Shown piece after piece: positions 37,236-47,607 of a stretch of DNA of 64,000 nt. The stretch comes from JAGQIB01 sp041393395 (lineage in GTDB: Bacteria > ARS69), in assembly GCA_041393395.1 (NCBI GenBank), contig JAWKKG010000007.1, positions 1 to 64,000 of the forward strand, in the 5' to 3' direction. A program made the position numbers and the translations under genes. The notes below the pieces were generated by a model. That model saw nothing but the letters and a program-made list of their open reading frames with translations. It did not search any database and had not been told where the DNA came from. Numbering within the stretch: the first letter of the stretch is position 1; every line of letters begins with the position of its first letter.

Positions 37236-38014
37236 TCGATCAACTCGCTTTCCGTCACGGGAATGCCGTTCACGGTGTTCAGAATGTAGATGAACGTGCC
37301 CAGATTCGACGACTCCTCCATGCGGAGGAGGATCTCGAGTTCGTTCGCCGAGTTCCACAGGCGATCGTTCGCGTCGTTCTTGCGGCGAAGACGGGTGACG
37401 AGCGCGGGGACCGTGTGGTCGGCCGCGAGTCCGATCGGGAGGATCGCCTCGCGGTAGCGCTGCCGAGCCTGGTGCTCGCCTCCGACCGGGTAGAGGATCG
37501 GGTAGTCCTCGAACATCGGTCCTTCGTTCAGCGGCACGTCGAGGTAGCCCCCGCAGAACAGGCCGAAGTTCGTGGTCGAGACTCCGGCGGGGATGGACCT
37601 CGTGTGGCGCTCTCCCTCGAACGTCGTCGTCACGTGGAACTCGTCTCCGGAGCGGAGCGCCGAGTTGACGCGTTCCTTCCCGATCGCCTGCGCCGACGTC
37701 TCGAAGCTCGTGACGCCCTTCTCGTCGCAGACGAGCGTCGCCTCCTCGAGGTAGTGGAAGGGCTCCTCGCGATGTTCGGTGAGCGTGTACTCGATGTGCG
37801 ACTTCACCTGGAGACGTCGCCCGCGCCTCGTCTCGATCGGCTCGAACGAGATCGCGGCCGCCCCGACCGGCGCCTTCGACTGGTCCTGGAAGTAGATCGA
37901 GTACTCGAGCGCGACCGGCCCGAGCTCGCGCATGACCTGCGCCTGCACCGGACGGGGTCCGAGCGTCAGCCACGGGACCAGAATCAGGGTCGCGACCAGG
38001 GCGGCTCTCGGCAC
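37232..38014 (-). CDS. Secreted protein of unknown function
   Basis: 260 aa from GTG at 38014, with GAGGAAA upstream and a signal peptide (AALVATLILVPWLTLG..., cleavage after VQAQ). The mature protein is mostly beta (LEYSIYFQDQSKAPVGAAAISF, RRLQVKSHIEYTLT), similar in character to periplasmic proteins that report a scaled or reducing response, but I cannot name its family. It overlaps the peptidase gene by 4 nt, so the three genes (this one, peptidase, RNase R) form one operon. Confidence 0.7.
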   Translation of the reverse strand: MPRAALVATLILVPWLTLGPRPVQAQVMRELGPVALEYSIYFQDQSKAPVGAAAISFEPIETRRGRRLQVKSHIEYTLTEHREEPFHYLEEATLVCDEKGVTSFETSAQAIGKERVNSALRSGDEFHVTTTFEGERHTRSIPAGVSTTNFGLFCGGYLDVPLNEGPMFEDYPILYPVGGEHQARQRYREAILPIGLAADHTVPALVTRLRRKNDANDRLWNSANELEILLRMEESSNLGTFIYILNTVNGIPVTESELIE

Positions 38015-38430
38015 GGCATTTCCTCGCTTGGTTTCCGGGACCGGGTCCCGGGTCCGGTTCCGGGACGGAATCCGGTGCTGGGTCGGTGCGGGCGCGGCTC
38101 CGGGCGTCCCGGTCCTCGGGGCCGGGGGCCGGCTCCGAGGCGTCGCGTCCCCGCGGGCCCTTGCCCTCCGTCCGGGTGAGCGCGCGGAGGGCGCGGCCGA
38201 ACAGTCTACGGGACGTTCCCGTTCTCGGGCAATGCACGGTCCCGGGCGCTCCCGGGCGGTGATGCTTGCTCCAACCGCGGGGATCCCGGTCGGGTTCCCC
38301 GTTCGGTTGACTCGCCTCCGGACCGGACCTAATCTTCCCGTCCGCTTTCGGGCGCCCGAGATCCCCTCGCGGCGCCCCCACAAGCCCCCGAATCCCACGC
38401 TCCGGACCGGTTCCGGGGCAGGAGCGCTCG
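38015..38430. other. Divergent intergenic region, GC-rich with short repeats
   Basis: 416 bp between the unknown secreted gene and glutamate dehydrogenase. The left part (about 38031-38150) is made of many CCGGGAC, GGGTCC and CCGGTTCC variants with overlapping palindromes. The right part holds the glutamate dehydrogenase promoter. No gene is supported. Confidence 0.5.
38307..38335 (+). promoter_or_regulatory. Sigma70-like promoter for glutamate dehydrogenase
   Basis: TTGACT (38307-38312), a 17-nt spacer and TAATCT (38330-38335) are close to consensus. The predicted transcript start leaves a leader of roughly 88 nt before the ATG at 38431. Confidence 0.65.
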
Positions 38431-39872
<1,442 letters not shown>

Positions 39873-39873
<1 letters not shown>

Positions 39874-40036
39874 GGTGTCGGGTCTCCGAATTTCTGAAGG
39901 ATCTGGGGGCCCCTTGTGGGCCCCGACTTCTTCACGTCTCCTCGGCGTATCTGAAGATACGCTCTCGTCGACGTTCATCGTCGGGACCGCACAAGGGGCG
40001 TCCCAGATCCTCCAGAAATTCGGAGACACGACACCC
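39873..40036. repeat. 164-bp imperfect palindrome abutting the gdhA stop
   Basis: The left arm starts on the last base of the gdhA stop and reads GGGTGTCGGGTCTCCGAATT, then TCTGAAGGATCTGGG and CCCCTTGTG. The right arm, ending at 40036, is its reverse complement with only a few changes over the outer 48 nt. The centre has a perfect 7-bp hairpin, GCGTATC-TGAA-GATACGC (39945-39962). Transcribed in either direction it would fold into one very long hairpin. It may act as a terminator or 3' stabiliser, or be a non-autonomous mobile palindrome. Confidence 0.85.
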
Positions 40037-40292
40037 GGGGGTGTGGCGAGCGGGGCGGCGGACCCGTGCCGGGGTCGGGAAATGACTGATGCGGTGGCCG
40101 GAAACGGCTCGCGGGGGGTGGCGGGGCGGGTCGTCGGCGGCGGGCGCGGTCCGTACCTTGGGCGGGCAGGCGGCGGCGGCGTCCGGGGGGGCGCTTCGCG
40201 GTCCTGGCGCGTTTTCCTGGGCGGTTTCGGGCGGACGCGCTAGGATTCCAACGTCAACCGGGGTGTTGGCCCCGGACTACCGGAGGTGAGTG
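40037..40292. other. G-rich intergenic leader of the aminotransferase gene
   Basis: About 255 bp, very G-rich with runs such as GGGGGG and GGCGGG on the plus strand. No gene, promoter or terminator is convincing. GGAGGT at 40282-40287 is the ribosome site of the next gene. Confidence 0.4.
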
Positions 40293-41396
40293 GTGAGAAG
40301 TCGGCAGGAGTACGAAGTGGCGACGGAGACCCTCCGGGAAGTGGGGCGTCGTGCCCGCGTCTTCATGAGCATGCCGGTCGTCGAGGGGGTGACCCCGAAG
40401 GCGCTGATGGAGACCCCGGGCGTGGCGGAGTCCTCCGACCCTTCGGGCCTGCGTCGTCGCGACGGCATCTTCCGCCTCGACGAGATCGGCCTGAGCCTCA
40501 TGGATCACGTGGGGCTGTACGGCGACGGGGTCTTCGAGGGCATCCTCATCCGGAACAAGTCGATCTTCCTGTACAAGGCGCACGTCGATCGCATGGACGG
40601 GTCGATGGAGAAGATCGGCATCAAGCTGCCGATGTCCTGGGAGTACCTCACCCAGCGTCTCCTCGAGACCTGCCGCGAGGTGGACTTCCCGGACGGAGCC
40701 GGCTACATCCGCCTCGTCGCGACCCGCGGCATGGGCGACCTCGGCATCAATCCCGCGAAGTGCATCACGCCGACGGTCTACGCGATCGTCAGCACGATCC
40801 GGCTGTACTCGCGGGAGGCGTACCAGAAGGGCATCCCGCTCGGCCTCGCGCGCAACGTCCGGCGTCCGAGCCGCAAGGTCCTCGATCCGAACATCAAGGC
40901 GAACAACTACCTCAACAACGTGCTGGCGCTCCGCGAGGGAACCCAGGAGCCGGGGCTCGTGGAGGCCCTGATGCTCACGCTCGACGGATACGTCGCCGAG
41001 GCCACGGTGGATAACATCTTCTCGGTCCTTCACCATCCGGGCTGGGAGAACGATCCTTCGCGGGTCGAGATCCGCACGCCCTCCTCGGAGTACTGCCTCG
41101 TGGGGATCACGCGCGACACCGTGATGAAGCTCGCCGAGAAGCGCGGGTATCGCGTGGTCGTGCGCGACGATCTCCTCCCGATCGACTTCGTCGGCCCGGG
41201 GAAGGAGTGCTTCATGACGGGCACGGGGGCCGGGGTGATGCCGATCACGAGCGTGGCGGGAGTCGGCGTCGGCGACGGCAAGCCGGGTCCGGTCACGATG
41301 GGGCTCGTGGATGACATCCAGCGCATGATGGACGACCCGGCGAACGGATTGCCGCTCGACACGCCGGCGGAGGCGCTGTCCGGCGCGATCTCCTAG
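40293..41396 (+). CDS. Class IV PLP aminotransferase (branched-chain/D-amino acid aminotransferase type)
   Basis: 367 aa. GTG at 40293 is best placed after GGAGGT (5-nt spacer); an adjacent GTG at 40290 is too close. GDGVFEGILIRNKSIFLYKAHVDRM is the usual N-terminal motif of the IlvE/Dat family. The PLP lysine is expected in NIKANNYLNNVLALRE, and EATVDNIFSVL and FMTGTGAGVMPI follow. Ile/Leu/Val transamination is likely, but D-amino acid or aminodeoxychorismate-type activity cannot be excluded. It has about 60 residues before the domain that are not usual. Confidence 0.85.
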   Translation: MRSRQEYEVATETLREVGRRARVFMSMPVVEGVTPKALMETPGVAESSDPSGLRRRDGIFRLDEIGLSLMDHVGLYGDGVFEGILIRNKSIFLYKAHVDRMDGSMEKIGIKLPMSWEYLTQRLLETCREVDFPDGAGYIRLVATRGMGDLGINPAKCITPTVYAIVSTIRLYSREAYQKGIPLGLARNVRRPSRKVLDPNIKANNYLNNVLALREGTQEPGLVEALMLTLDGYVAEATVDNIFSVLHHPGWENDPSRVEIRTPSSEYCLVGITRDTVMKLAEKRGYRVVVRDDLLPIDFVGPGKECFMTGTGAGVMPITSVAGVGVGDGKPGPVTMGLVDDIQRMMDDPANGLPLDTPAEALSGAIS

Positions 41397-41450
41397 CGGA
41401 CACCGCGCACCGAGTCGCGCACACGTCCGGCGGCCGGGAAAGAACGAGAC

Positions 41451-41483
41451 GAACGGCGCCTCCGGAAATCGGGGGCGCCGTTC
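41451..41483 (+). terminator. Stem-loop, probable terminator of the aminotransferase gene
   Basis: GAACGGCGCC and GGCGCCGTTC form a perfect 10-bp stem around a 13-nt loop, 55 nt past the stop. A T-run is lacking on the plus strand; on the minus strand TTCTTTCCC follows. It may be weak or only stabilise the transcript. Confidence 0.5.
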
Positions 41484-41530
41484 CCGTATCCGGGCGGTCG
41501 AGCCCCGGGGACCCGGCCGATCGCGACGCC

Positions 41531-41559
41531 TTGACCGATACATACTCAGTATGCATACT
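41531..41559 (+). promoter_or_regulatory. Promoter with PadR-type operator
   Basis: TTGACC (41531-41536) and CATACT (41554-41559) are 17 nt apart. Between them lies the palindrome ATACT-C-AGTAT (41542-41552). PadR repressors bind ATAC/GTAT-type inverted repeats in their own promoters, so autoregulation is likely. A transcript starting near 41566 cannot include the ATG at 41551. Confidence 0.55.
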
Positions 41560-41586
41560 CGGCTCTCCTCGCACCGGAGCGTCGAT

Positions 41587-42126
41587 GTGTCCGTCCGGAA
41601 CGGAATCCTCGCCCTGCTCGCGGAAGCTCCGCGGCACGGCTACGCGCTGAAGTCGGAGTTCGCCCGCCGGACCGCAGGCACCTGGGACCTGAACGTGGGG
41701 CAGGTCTACACGACCCTGGCCCGGCTTCGGCGGGACGGGCTCGTGGAAGCGGACGAGCCGGCGGACGGTCCGCGCAACCTGTGGAGGGTGACCGGCCCGG
41801 GTCGGAACGAGTTCGCGACGTGGCTCGACACTCCGGTGGACGACGCCGCGAACCGGAACGAGCTCATCCTCAAGGTGCTGCTCGCGCTGGACGGACCCCC
41901 GGATCGATTCCGGCACGTCGTGAACCGGCAACGCGTGTTCGCGATGGAACGCATGCAGGAGTACACCCGGGCCCGTCCGGCTCTCGCGGCCGAGCGTGAC
42001 CTGCCCGACGTGCTCACCCTGGACGCACTCGCCCTGCGCGTCGAGGCGGACCTTCGCTGGCTCGATCGCTGCGAGGAGCGGTTCGCGGATCGCGAGCGCG
42101 AAGCCTCCGGTCGGGGCTCCCGATGA
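41587..42126 (+). CDS. PadR-family transcriptional regulator
   Basis: 179-aa winged-helix repressor. I prefer GTG at 41587 because GGAG lies 7 nt upstream, it follows the predicted promoter, and it gives SVRNGILALLAEAPRHGYALK, the typical PadR start. An ATG at 41551 would lie inside the promoter. The winged helix continues through VGQVYTTLARLRRDGLVEAD, and a helical C-terminal domain (FAMERMQEYTRARPAL) should mediate dimerisation. The stop overlaps the ABC ATPase start (ATGA), so it probably regulates the ABC genes it is cotranscribed with. Confidence 0.9.
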   Translation: MSVRNGILALLAEAPRHGYALKSEFARRTAGTWDLNVGQVYTTLARLRRDGLVEADEPADGPRNLWRVTGPGRNEFATWLDTPVDDAANRNELILKVLLALDGPPDRFRHVVNRQRVFAMERMQEYTRARPALAAERDLPDVLTLDALALRVEADLRWLDRCEERFADREREASGRGSR

Positions 42127-42839
42127 GCGCGTCGTCCGCCGTCTCGTTCGAGCGCGTCGAGCGCGTCTACGGCGCGGGACCGTCCGCGACGCGGGCGCTC
42201 GGGCCGCTCGATCTCGAGCTCGCGGTCGGCGAGTTCGTCGCGATCATGGGACCCTCCGGGTCCGGCAAGTCCACGTTGCTCTCGCTCGCCGGCGCGCTCG
42301 ATCGTCCGACCTCGGGCCGCGTCGCGCTGCGCGGGGTCGACCTCGCCACCCGGACACCCGGCGAGCTCGCGACGTTGCGCCGCCGGTCCCTCGGATACGT
42401 GTTCCAGGACCTGAACCTCCTGCCGGGGCTGACCGCCCGCGAGAACGTTTCCCTCCCGAGGGAGCTGGACGGCGTGTCGATGGCCGTCGCCCGCCGGGAG
42501 GCGCTCGAGGCGCTCGAGGCGGTGGGGCTCCGTCACCTCGCCGATCGATTCCCGGAGGATCTCTCCGGGGGCGAGCGACAGCGAGTCGCGGTCGCGCGTG
42601 CCTTCGTCGGCGCGAGGGAGCTCGTGCTGGCCGACGAACCGACGGGCGCGCTCGACTCGGTGGCCGGTGAGCGCGTCATGCGCCTCCTGCGGGAACGTTG
42701 CGACGCTTCGGGCTGCACCGTCGTGCTCGTGACCCACGACGCGACGCACGCCGGGTGGGCCGATCGAGTCCTGTTCCTGCGGGACGGCCTTCTCGCGAGC
42801 GAGACGCGGGGTTCCGCGCGACTCGTTCCGGGCGTCTGA
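42123..42839 (+). CDS. ABC transporter ATP-binding protein, LolD/MacB type
   Basis: 238 aa. Walker A is GPSGSGKST, the Q-loop is near VFQDLNLLPGLTA, the signature is LSGGERQRVAVARAF, and Walker B is LVLADEPTGALD with H-loop VTHD. This is the subgroup paired with FtsX-like permeases (lipoprotein release, MacB-type export, peptide resistance). The permease gene begins 1 nt after its stop. The PadR gene upstream suggests induction by a small toxic molecule. Confidence 0.93.
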   Translation: MSASSAVSFERVERVYGAGPSATRALGPLDLELAVGEFVAIMGPSGSGKSTLLSLAGALDRPTSGRVALRGVDLATRTPGELATLRRRSLGYVFQDLNLLPGLTARENVSLPRELDGVSMAVARREALEALEAVGLRHLADRFPEDLSGGERQRVAVARAFVGARELVLADEPTGALDSVAGERVMRLLRERCDASGCTVVLVTHDATHAGWADRVLFLRDGLLASETRGSARLVPGV

Positions 42840-42840
42840 C

Positions 42841-45800
42841 TTGCGAGCGTGGCGCGCGCTTCGCGCGCTCCTGCGAATCGAGCGGCGGAACGCACGGCGG
42901 CGATCGAGGAGCTCCTGGCTCGTCGTCGTCGCCATCGCGGTTCCGGTCGCGGCCGTCGCGGGCGGCGGCACGATTCTCCGCATCACGCGTGCGACCGACG
43001 AGGAGGCACGGACGGCGCGCCTCGGATCGGCGGATCTCCGGGTGGAGGGTCTCTCCGCCGCGTCCGACTCGACGCTGCGCGCCCTGCTGCCGTCCACCGC
43101 CACCTGGAGCCGTGTGACCGAAGACGCGGAGGGAGTGCGCATCCCCGGGCGCCGGTTGATCGTGCGCGGCCTCGCGCTCGAGGATCCGGCGCGAGGCTCC
43201 GATCCGTTCGCGGCCGGGATGGTCCGGATCGCTCGCGGCCGCGCGCCGCGCGACGCGGGCGAGGTCGCTCTCTCGGAGACCGTGCTGGAACTGCTGGGGC
43301 GCGAAATCGGCGACCGGGTGACGCTGGACTACGGAACGGAGCGGGTGGTCACCGGCGTCGCGCAGAACCCGGAAGACCTCCGCGACGCCCTGCTCCTCCG
43401 AACGCGCGCGTCCGCGGAGGATCGGGGGCGCACGTTCGCGCTCGTGCGCCTGTCGCGGCGGGACGATCCGGGAGACGTCGCCGCACGATTGCGCGACGCC
43501 GGGCTCGAAGTCGTCGCGCGCCCCGAGATCGACGCGACGGATCGGGAGATGGATGCGGTCGTGTTTCTTCTGGGCGGCATCGGACTGCTGGAGGCGGCGC
43601 TCGTGATCGCCGCCTCGCTCGCCGTGGGGCTGCGACGCCGGCAGCGTGAGATCGGGCTCACGACCTCGGTCGGCTGCGACCCGCGCGACCTCGCGCGCGG
43701 GCTCGCCCTCTCCCTGGTGCTGACGGCCGCCGTCGGCGCCGCCGGGGGGGCGGTGATCGGCATTCTGGCCGCGGCCGCGGCACATCCGGCGCTCGCGGGC
43801 TGGAACGCGCGCGACAACGGTCCGTTCGAGATCTCGTGGCTCCATGCCTGCGGCGGGATGTCGCTCGGAATCGCGACCGCGCTCGCCGCCGGCGCGCTGC
43901 CCGCGCGGCGAGCGCTCCGGCTTCCGGTCCGCGAGGCGCTCGGCGCTCGCCGCCCCGTCACGGTCCCGGCGCACGGATGGCTCGCGGTGGGAGTCGCGTT
44001 CGTGACCGCGAGCGTCGCGCTGCTGCTCCTGCCGGGGGGCGGATCGCGCGCCGCGGCCTGGCGACTTCCCCTGGCCTCGGGCCTCGGGGTCCTCGGTTTC
44101 GGCGCCTGCAGCCCGTGGGTGCTCCAGGTGCTCGCTCGCGCGGCCGACCGCCTCCCGCTCGCGTCGCGGCTCGCTGTTCGCGACGCGGGACGTTTCCGCG
44201 CGCGGAACGGCCCGGTGATCACGGCGGTGCTCGCCGGCATGTCGATCAGCGTGACGGTCGCCTGTCTGCTCACGAGCATCGAGAGTGCGGTCGACCGCCT
44301 GCCCGCGCGGTTGCGCGGGGACCAGCTCCTGGTGGAGGGTCCGGAGGCGAGGTCGGTCGCGGGCCGGATCGCCGACACGCTGCCGACGATCGCGATCGCC
44401 CCGCTCGCCTGCGCCTACGCGAACGGCCTCCCCGTGCTCGCCACCCGCGACTCGGTCGCCGGCCCGGACGACTGGGTGGCCGTCGGCGACGAGGCGCTTC
44501 TCCGTGCGCTCGGCGCGGAGTCGGCGCTCGGTGCGTTCCGCGGCGGATCGCTCGTTGCGCTGGGAGAGCGGGAGACCGCCGGCTGGCGACTGACGGCCTG
44601 GCGAAGCGGGCGCGAGCTCGGGCGCCCGAAGACGCAGGTCGTCGGGCGGGTCGTGAACGTGCGATCCCCTCGATTCCTGATCTCGAGCTCCGCCCTCGAG
44701 TCGGCCGGCCTCGCGGCGGGGCCGCCGCCCCGCCGGACGATCGTGCCCTCGCTGATCCGGCTCGCGACGGATGTCGACCCGACCACCCTCGAGCGTGCAC
44801 GGGAAATCGCCGCCGCCGCGCCGCACACGACGGTCGCCGCGGAGATCACGAACCGTCGGCCGTCCACGCGCTACTACGTCGCGGTGTTCGTCGGCTGTCT
44901 CGTGACCGGTCTGCTCGTGATCCTGATCGCCACCGCCCTGACCGCGGAGGAAGCGGCGGCCGACGATCGCCTGCTCGGTCTCGTGGGAGCGCCCGTCCGG
45001 CTCGTGCGGCATCGGAGCGCGATGCGCGCCGCGTTTCTCGCGAGCATCGGCTGTCTTCTCGCGGTGCCCGCCGGGATGATCCCGGCGTACGGACTCCTCT
45101 CGCTCGCGAACGTCCCGCTCGAGTTCGTGGTGCCCTGGAGCCGGCTCGCGATCACGGGGTTCGGCCTGCCGGCGATCACGTATGCGCTCACCTGGATCGT
45201 GACGCGCCCGGCGCTCGCCCCGCGGACCGGCGCCGCCCTCGGGTGGTGCGTGCTCCTGACGGCGTCCGCCCTCGACGCGGCGGAGCCGGTTCGCTGGGAG
45301 CCCTGGACGGGGGCCTCGGTCGACGGAACTCCGCTGTCGGGCGAGATCGGACGCGTCTCGGTCCCGGCGGATCGATCCGATCCGGACTCGAGCCCGATCG
45401 AGGTCGCGTTCCTCCTCCTGCGCACGTCGAATCCGGATCCGGGGCCGCCGATCTTCTTTCTCGCGGGCGGCCCCGGCGCGGAAGGGATCGAGAACGGCGT
45501 GTTCTGGGCGACACACCCGCGCGTGCGACTGCTCGAGCACGCCGACGTGATCGCGCTCGATCAGCGAGGCACGGGACGCTCCGTGCCGAACCTCGTGACA
45601 CCGGAGGTCTCGTACGATCTGCCCCGCGACCGCCCGGTCGGGCGAGAAGACGAGGTTCGTGCGTTCCGCGCCGCGATCGAGCGCGCACGGGATCGCTGGC
45701 GGGCCGAGGGCGTCGACCTTTCGGATTTCGACACGGTGGCGAGCGCGGAGGACGTCGACGACGTCCGTGCCGCGCTGGGGATCGACCGGATCGTGCTGTT

Positions 45801-46692
45801 CGGGTCGAGCTACGGAACGCACCTCGGACTCGCGTACCTCCGCCGTCACGGCGATCGCGTCGAGCGCGCCGTCCTGTCACGGGTCGAAGGACCGGACGAC
45901 ACCTGGAAGCTCCCGAGCGCTCAGCAACGGGTGCTCGCCCGGGTGGCGGAGCTGGCGGCGCGGGATCCGGAGATCCGGGCGGTGTTGCCGGACGTCGCGG
46001 CAAGCGTGCGCGCGCTGATCGAGCGACTGTCGGCGTCGCCGGTGCGCTGCGAGCGTCCGGACGACGAAGGGCGCGACGTCGTCCTCGGATCGCGCGACCT
46101 GCAGTATGCGCTCGCGGTCTCGCTCGGGGACACCCGGCGCATCGCGGAGATCCCGCGCCTTCTCGCGAGGCTCGAGCGGGGGCGATGGGAAGAGCTCGCC
46201 GGGCGGGCGATCGATCGCCACGGGACGGTCGGGAACGCGATGGCCATCGCGATGGACTGCGCGTCCGGCGCAAGTCCGTCGCGGCGCGCGCGGATCCGGA
46301 CGGAGGCGAACGATCCCGCGAATCTGCTCGGCGACGCGATCTGCGGACCCTTCTACCCGGAGACGTGCGTCGGCGATTGCGAGCCGCTCGGGCCGGACTT
46401 CCGCGACCCGATCACGTGCGACGTGCCGACCCTGTTCGTGAGTGGCGACCTCGACGCGCGGACGCCCCCGGAGAACGTCGAGCGATTGCTCGGCGGGTTC
46501 GCGAACGCGGCGCATGTGCGGATCGCGTACGCCGCCCACGATGCCCGCGAGCTGATGTCGGACGAGTTTCGCGATCTGCTCCAGGCGTTCCTGCGGGGTG
46601 AGCGCGTGCACGACTGCGCGATCGAGCTGCCGTTCCGGTTCGATCGGATCGAGGCCGAGGACGCTACTCCCCGGGATCCAGACCGAGAATGA
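42841..46692 (+). CDS. FtsX-like ABC permease fused to a C-terminal alpha/beta-hydrolase
   Basis: 1283 aa in one frame from TTG at 42841. Residues 1-800 are an FtsX/MacB-type permease: a first helix near 22-44, a large extracytoplasmic domain, then groups of helices (e.g. LLGGIGLLEAALVIAASLAV, VAVFVGCLVTGLLVILIATAL). A further helix (ALGWCVLLTASALDA, about 800-815) looks like a former signal peptide. Residues 820-1283 are an S33/TAP-type alpha/beta-hydrolase: oxyanion region FFLAGGPGAEG (876), nucleophile Ser990 in GSSYGTH, Asp in SGDLDARTP (about 1201), His in YAAHDARE (about 1232). Topology places the hydrolase in the periplasm. The start lacks a ribosome site and is presumably coupled to the ATPase stop. 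Confidence 0.85.
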   Translation: MRAWRALRALLRIERRNARRRSRSSWLVVVAIAVPVAAVAGGGTILRITRATDEEARTARLGSADLRVEGLSAASDSTLRALLPSTATWSRVTEDAEGVRIPGRRLIVRGLALEDPARGSDPFAAGMVRIARGRAPRDAGEVALSETVLELLGREIGDRVTLDYGTERVVTGVAQNPEDLRDALLLRTRASAEDRGRTFALVRLSRRDDPGDVAARLRDAGLEVVARPEIDATDREMDAVVFLLGGIGLLEAALVIAASLAVGLRRRQREIGLTTSVGCDPRDLARGLALSLVLTAAVGAAGGAVIGILAAAAAHPALAGWNARDNGPFEISWLHACGGMSLGIATALAAGALPARRALRLPVREALGARRPVTVPAHGWLAVGVAFVTASVALLLLPGGGSRAAAWRLPLASGLGVLGFGACSPWVLQVLARAADRLPLASRLAVRDAGRFRARNGPVITAVLAGMSISVTVACLLTSIESAVDRLPARLRGDQLLVEGPEARSVAGRIADTLPTIAIAPLACAYANGLPVLATRDSVAGPDDWVAVGDEALLRALGAESALGAFRGGSLVALGERETAGWRLTAWRSGRELGRPKTQVVGRVVNVRSPRFLISSSALESAGLAAGPPPRRTIVPSLIRLATDVDPTTLERAREIAAAAPHTTVAAEITNRRPSTRYYVAVFVGCLVTGLLVILIATALTAEEAAADDRLLGLVGAPVRLVRHRSAMRAAFLASIGCLLAVPAGMIPAYGLLSLANVPLEFVVPWSRLAITGFGLPAITYALTWIVTRPALAPRTGAALGWCVLLTASALDAAEPVRWEPWTGASVDGTPLSGEIGRVSVPADRSDPDSSPIEVAFLLLRTSNPDPGPPIFFLAGGPGAEGIENGVFWATHPRVRLLEHADVIALDQRGTGRSVPNLVTPEVSYDLPRDRPVGREDEVRAFRAAIERARDRWRAEGVDLSDFDTVASAEDVDDVRAALGIDRIVLFGSSYGTHLGLAYLRRHGDRVERAVLSRVEGPDDTWKLPSAQQRVLARVAELAARDPEIRAVLPDVAASVRALIERLSASPVRCERPDDEGRDVVLGSRDLQYALAVSLGDTRRIAEIPRLLARLERGRWEELAGRAIDRHGTVGNAMAIAMDCASGASPSRRARIRTEANDPANLLGDAICGPFYPETCVGDCEPLGPDFRDPITCDVPTLFVSGDLDARTPPENVERLLGGFANAAHVRIAYAAHDARELMSDEFRDLLQAFLRGERVHDCAIELPFRFDRIEAEDATPRDPDRE

Positions 46693-47371
46693 CCGCTTCC
46701 TGGTCGGCGAGCTCGATCACGACCTCGTCCCCTTCCTCCAGCGCGATCGCGTTCGGATCGTTGTCCGCGCACACGAGCGCGGGGCCCCGCGTGATCCGGA
46801 CGCGGATCACCGTCTCCTCCGGCAGCACGAGGTGATCGAGCGGCTCGGTGGAGTTGTTGAACGCGAGCCCGATCCCGGCCTGGAACAGGGAGTGCGTGAT
46901 CGAGCGGTAGTAGGCGGTAGACCCGAACACCGTGGCCGCCACGACGCCGTCGCCCAGGATCTCGTCGCCGAACTCGCGATCGTCGATCCACACGCGGTAG
47001 CGAACGCTCGAGGTCGGCCGCGAGTTGTGGACGATGATGTCGTTGAGGCCCACGAGCGTCTCCCCGTGCGCGTCCGCGCGCACCTTGCGCCAGCGGGTCT
47101 CGGAGAGGCTCCCGGCGGCGAGGCGGCGGAGCGCGTCGCGGAGCTCGTGCGGGCCGCACCGCTTGCCGTGGCGACTGTTCCGCAACGGGAGCTTCGGCAC
47201 GCCCGGCCACTCGCGCTCGCTGCCGAGGAGCAGCCCGTCGCCGCCCCAGGTGAGCACCACGTCCGGGCGTTCCCGGACCGACTCGAGACCGCATTCCTCG
47301 ACCGCCGCGACCACGTTCGCGGTGTCGCGACCCAGGACCAGGATGCGCCGGTTCATCGTGCGGGTGGCCAT
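46664..47371 (-). CDS. NAD kinase-like protein
   Basis: 235 aa, shorter than most bacterial NAD kinases (about 290). It has TWGGDG, the GGDG motif that binds the phosphate donor, near residue 44. LNDIIVHN stands for the NE motif, followed by SSVRYRVWIDD and the NAD-site GVVAATVFGSTAYYRS. These are the ordered signatures of ATP-NAD kinases, which make NADP. The N-terminal Rossmann-like part is shortened. The 3' end overlaps the fusion gene by 29 nt on the other strand. Start ATG at 47371; ATG at 47356 is also possible. Confidence 0.75.
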   Translation of the reverse strand: MATRTMNRRILVLGRDTANVVAAVEECGLESVRERPDVVLTWGGDGLLLGSEREWPGVPKLPLRNSRHGKRCGPHELRDALRRLAAGSLSETRWRKVRADAHGETLVGLNDIIVHNSRPTSSVRYRVWIDDREFGDEILGDGVVAATVFGSTAYYRSITHSLFQAGIGLAFNNSTEPLDHLVLPEETVIRVRITRGPALVCADNDPNAIALEEGDEVVIELADQEAVILGLDPGE

Positions 47372-47607
47372 GCGCCGGGGAGCTCTCCTGCCGCGGGGGC
47401 GGACTTCGCGTGCGGGGCCATCGACCCAGGATCGGGGCCGGTACGGGACGTGTCAAGACGCGGCGCCGGTGGGGGAGGCGGAACCGCGCGAGTGGTGGTA
47501 AGGTACCCCCCGATTCGTCCCGGAGTCCGCGGTGTGGTCGAGAATCCCGACCGCCCGCCGGGTCTCGCCGCCCGAACCGCCCGTCCATCCTCCACGGAGG
47601 GGAACCG

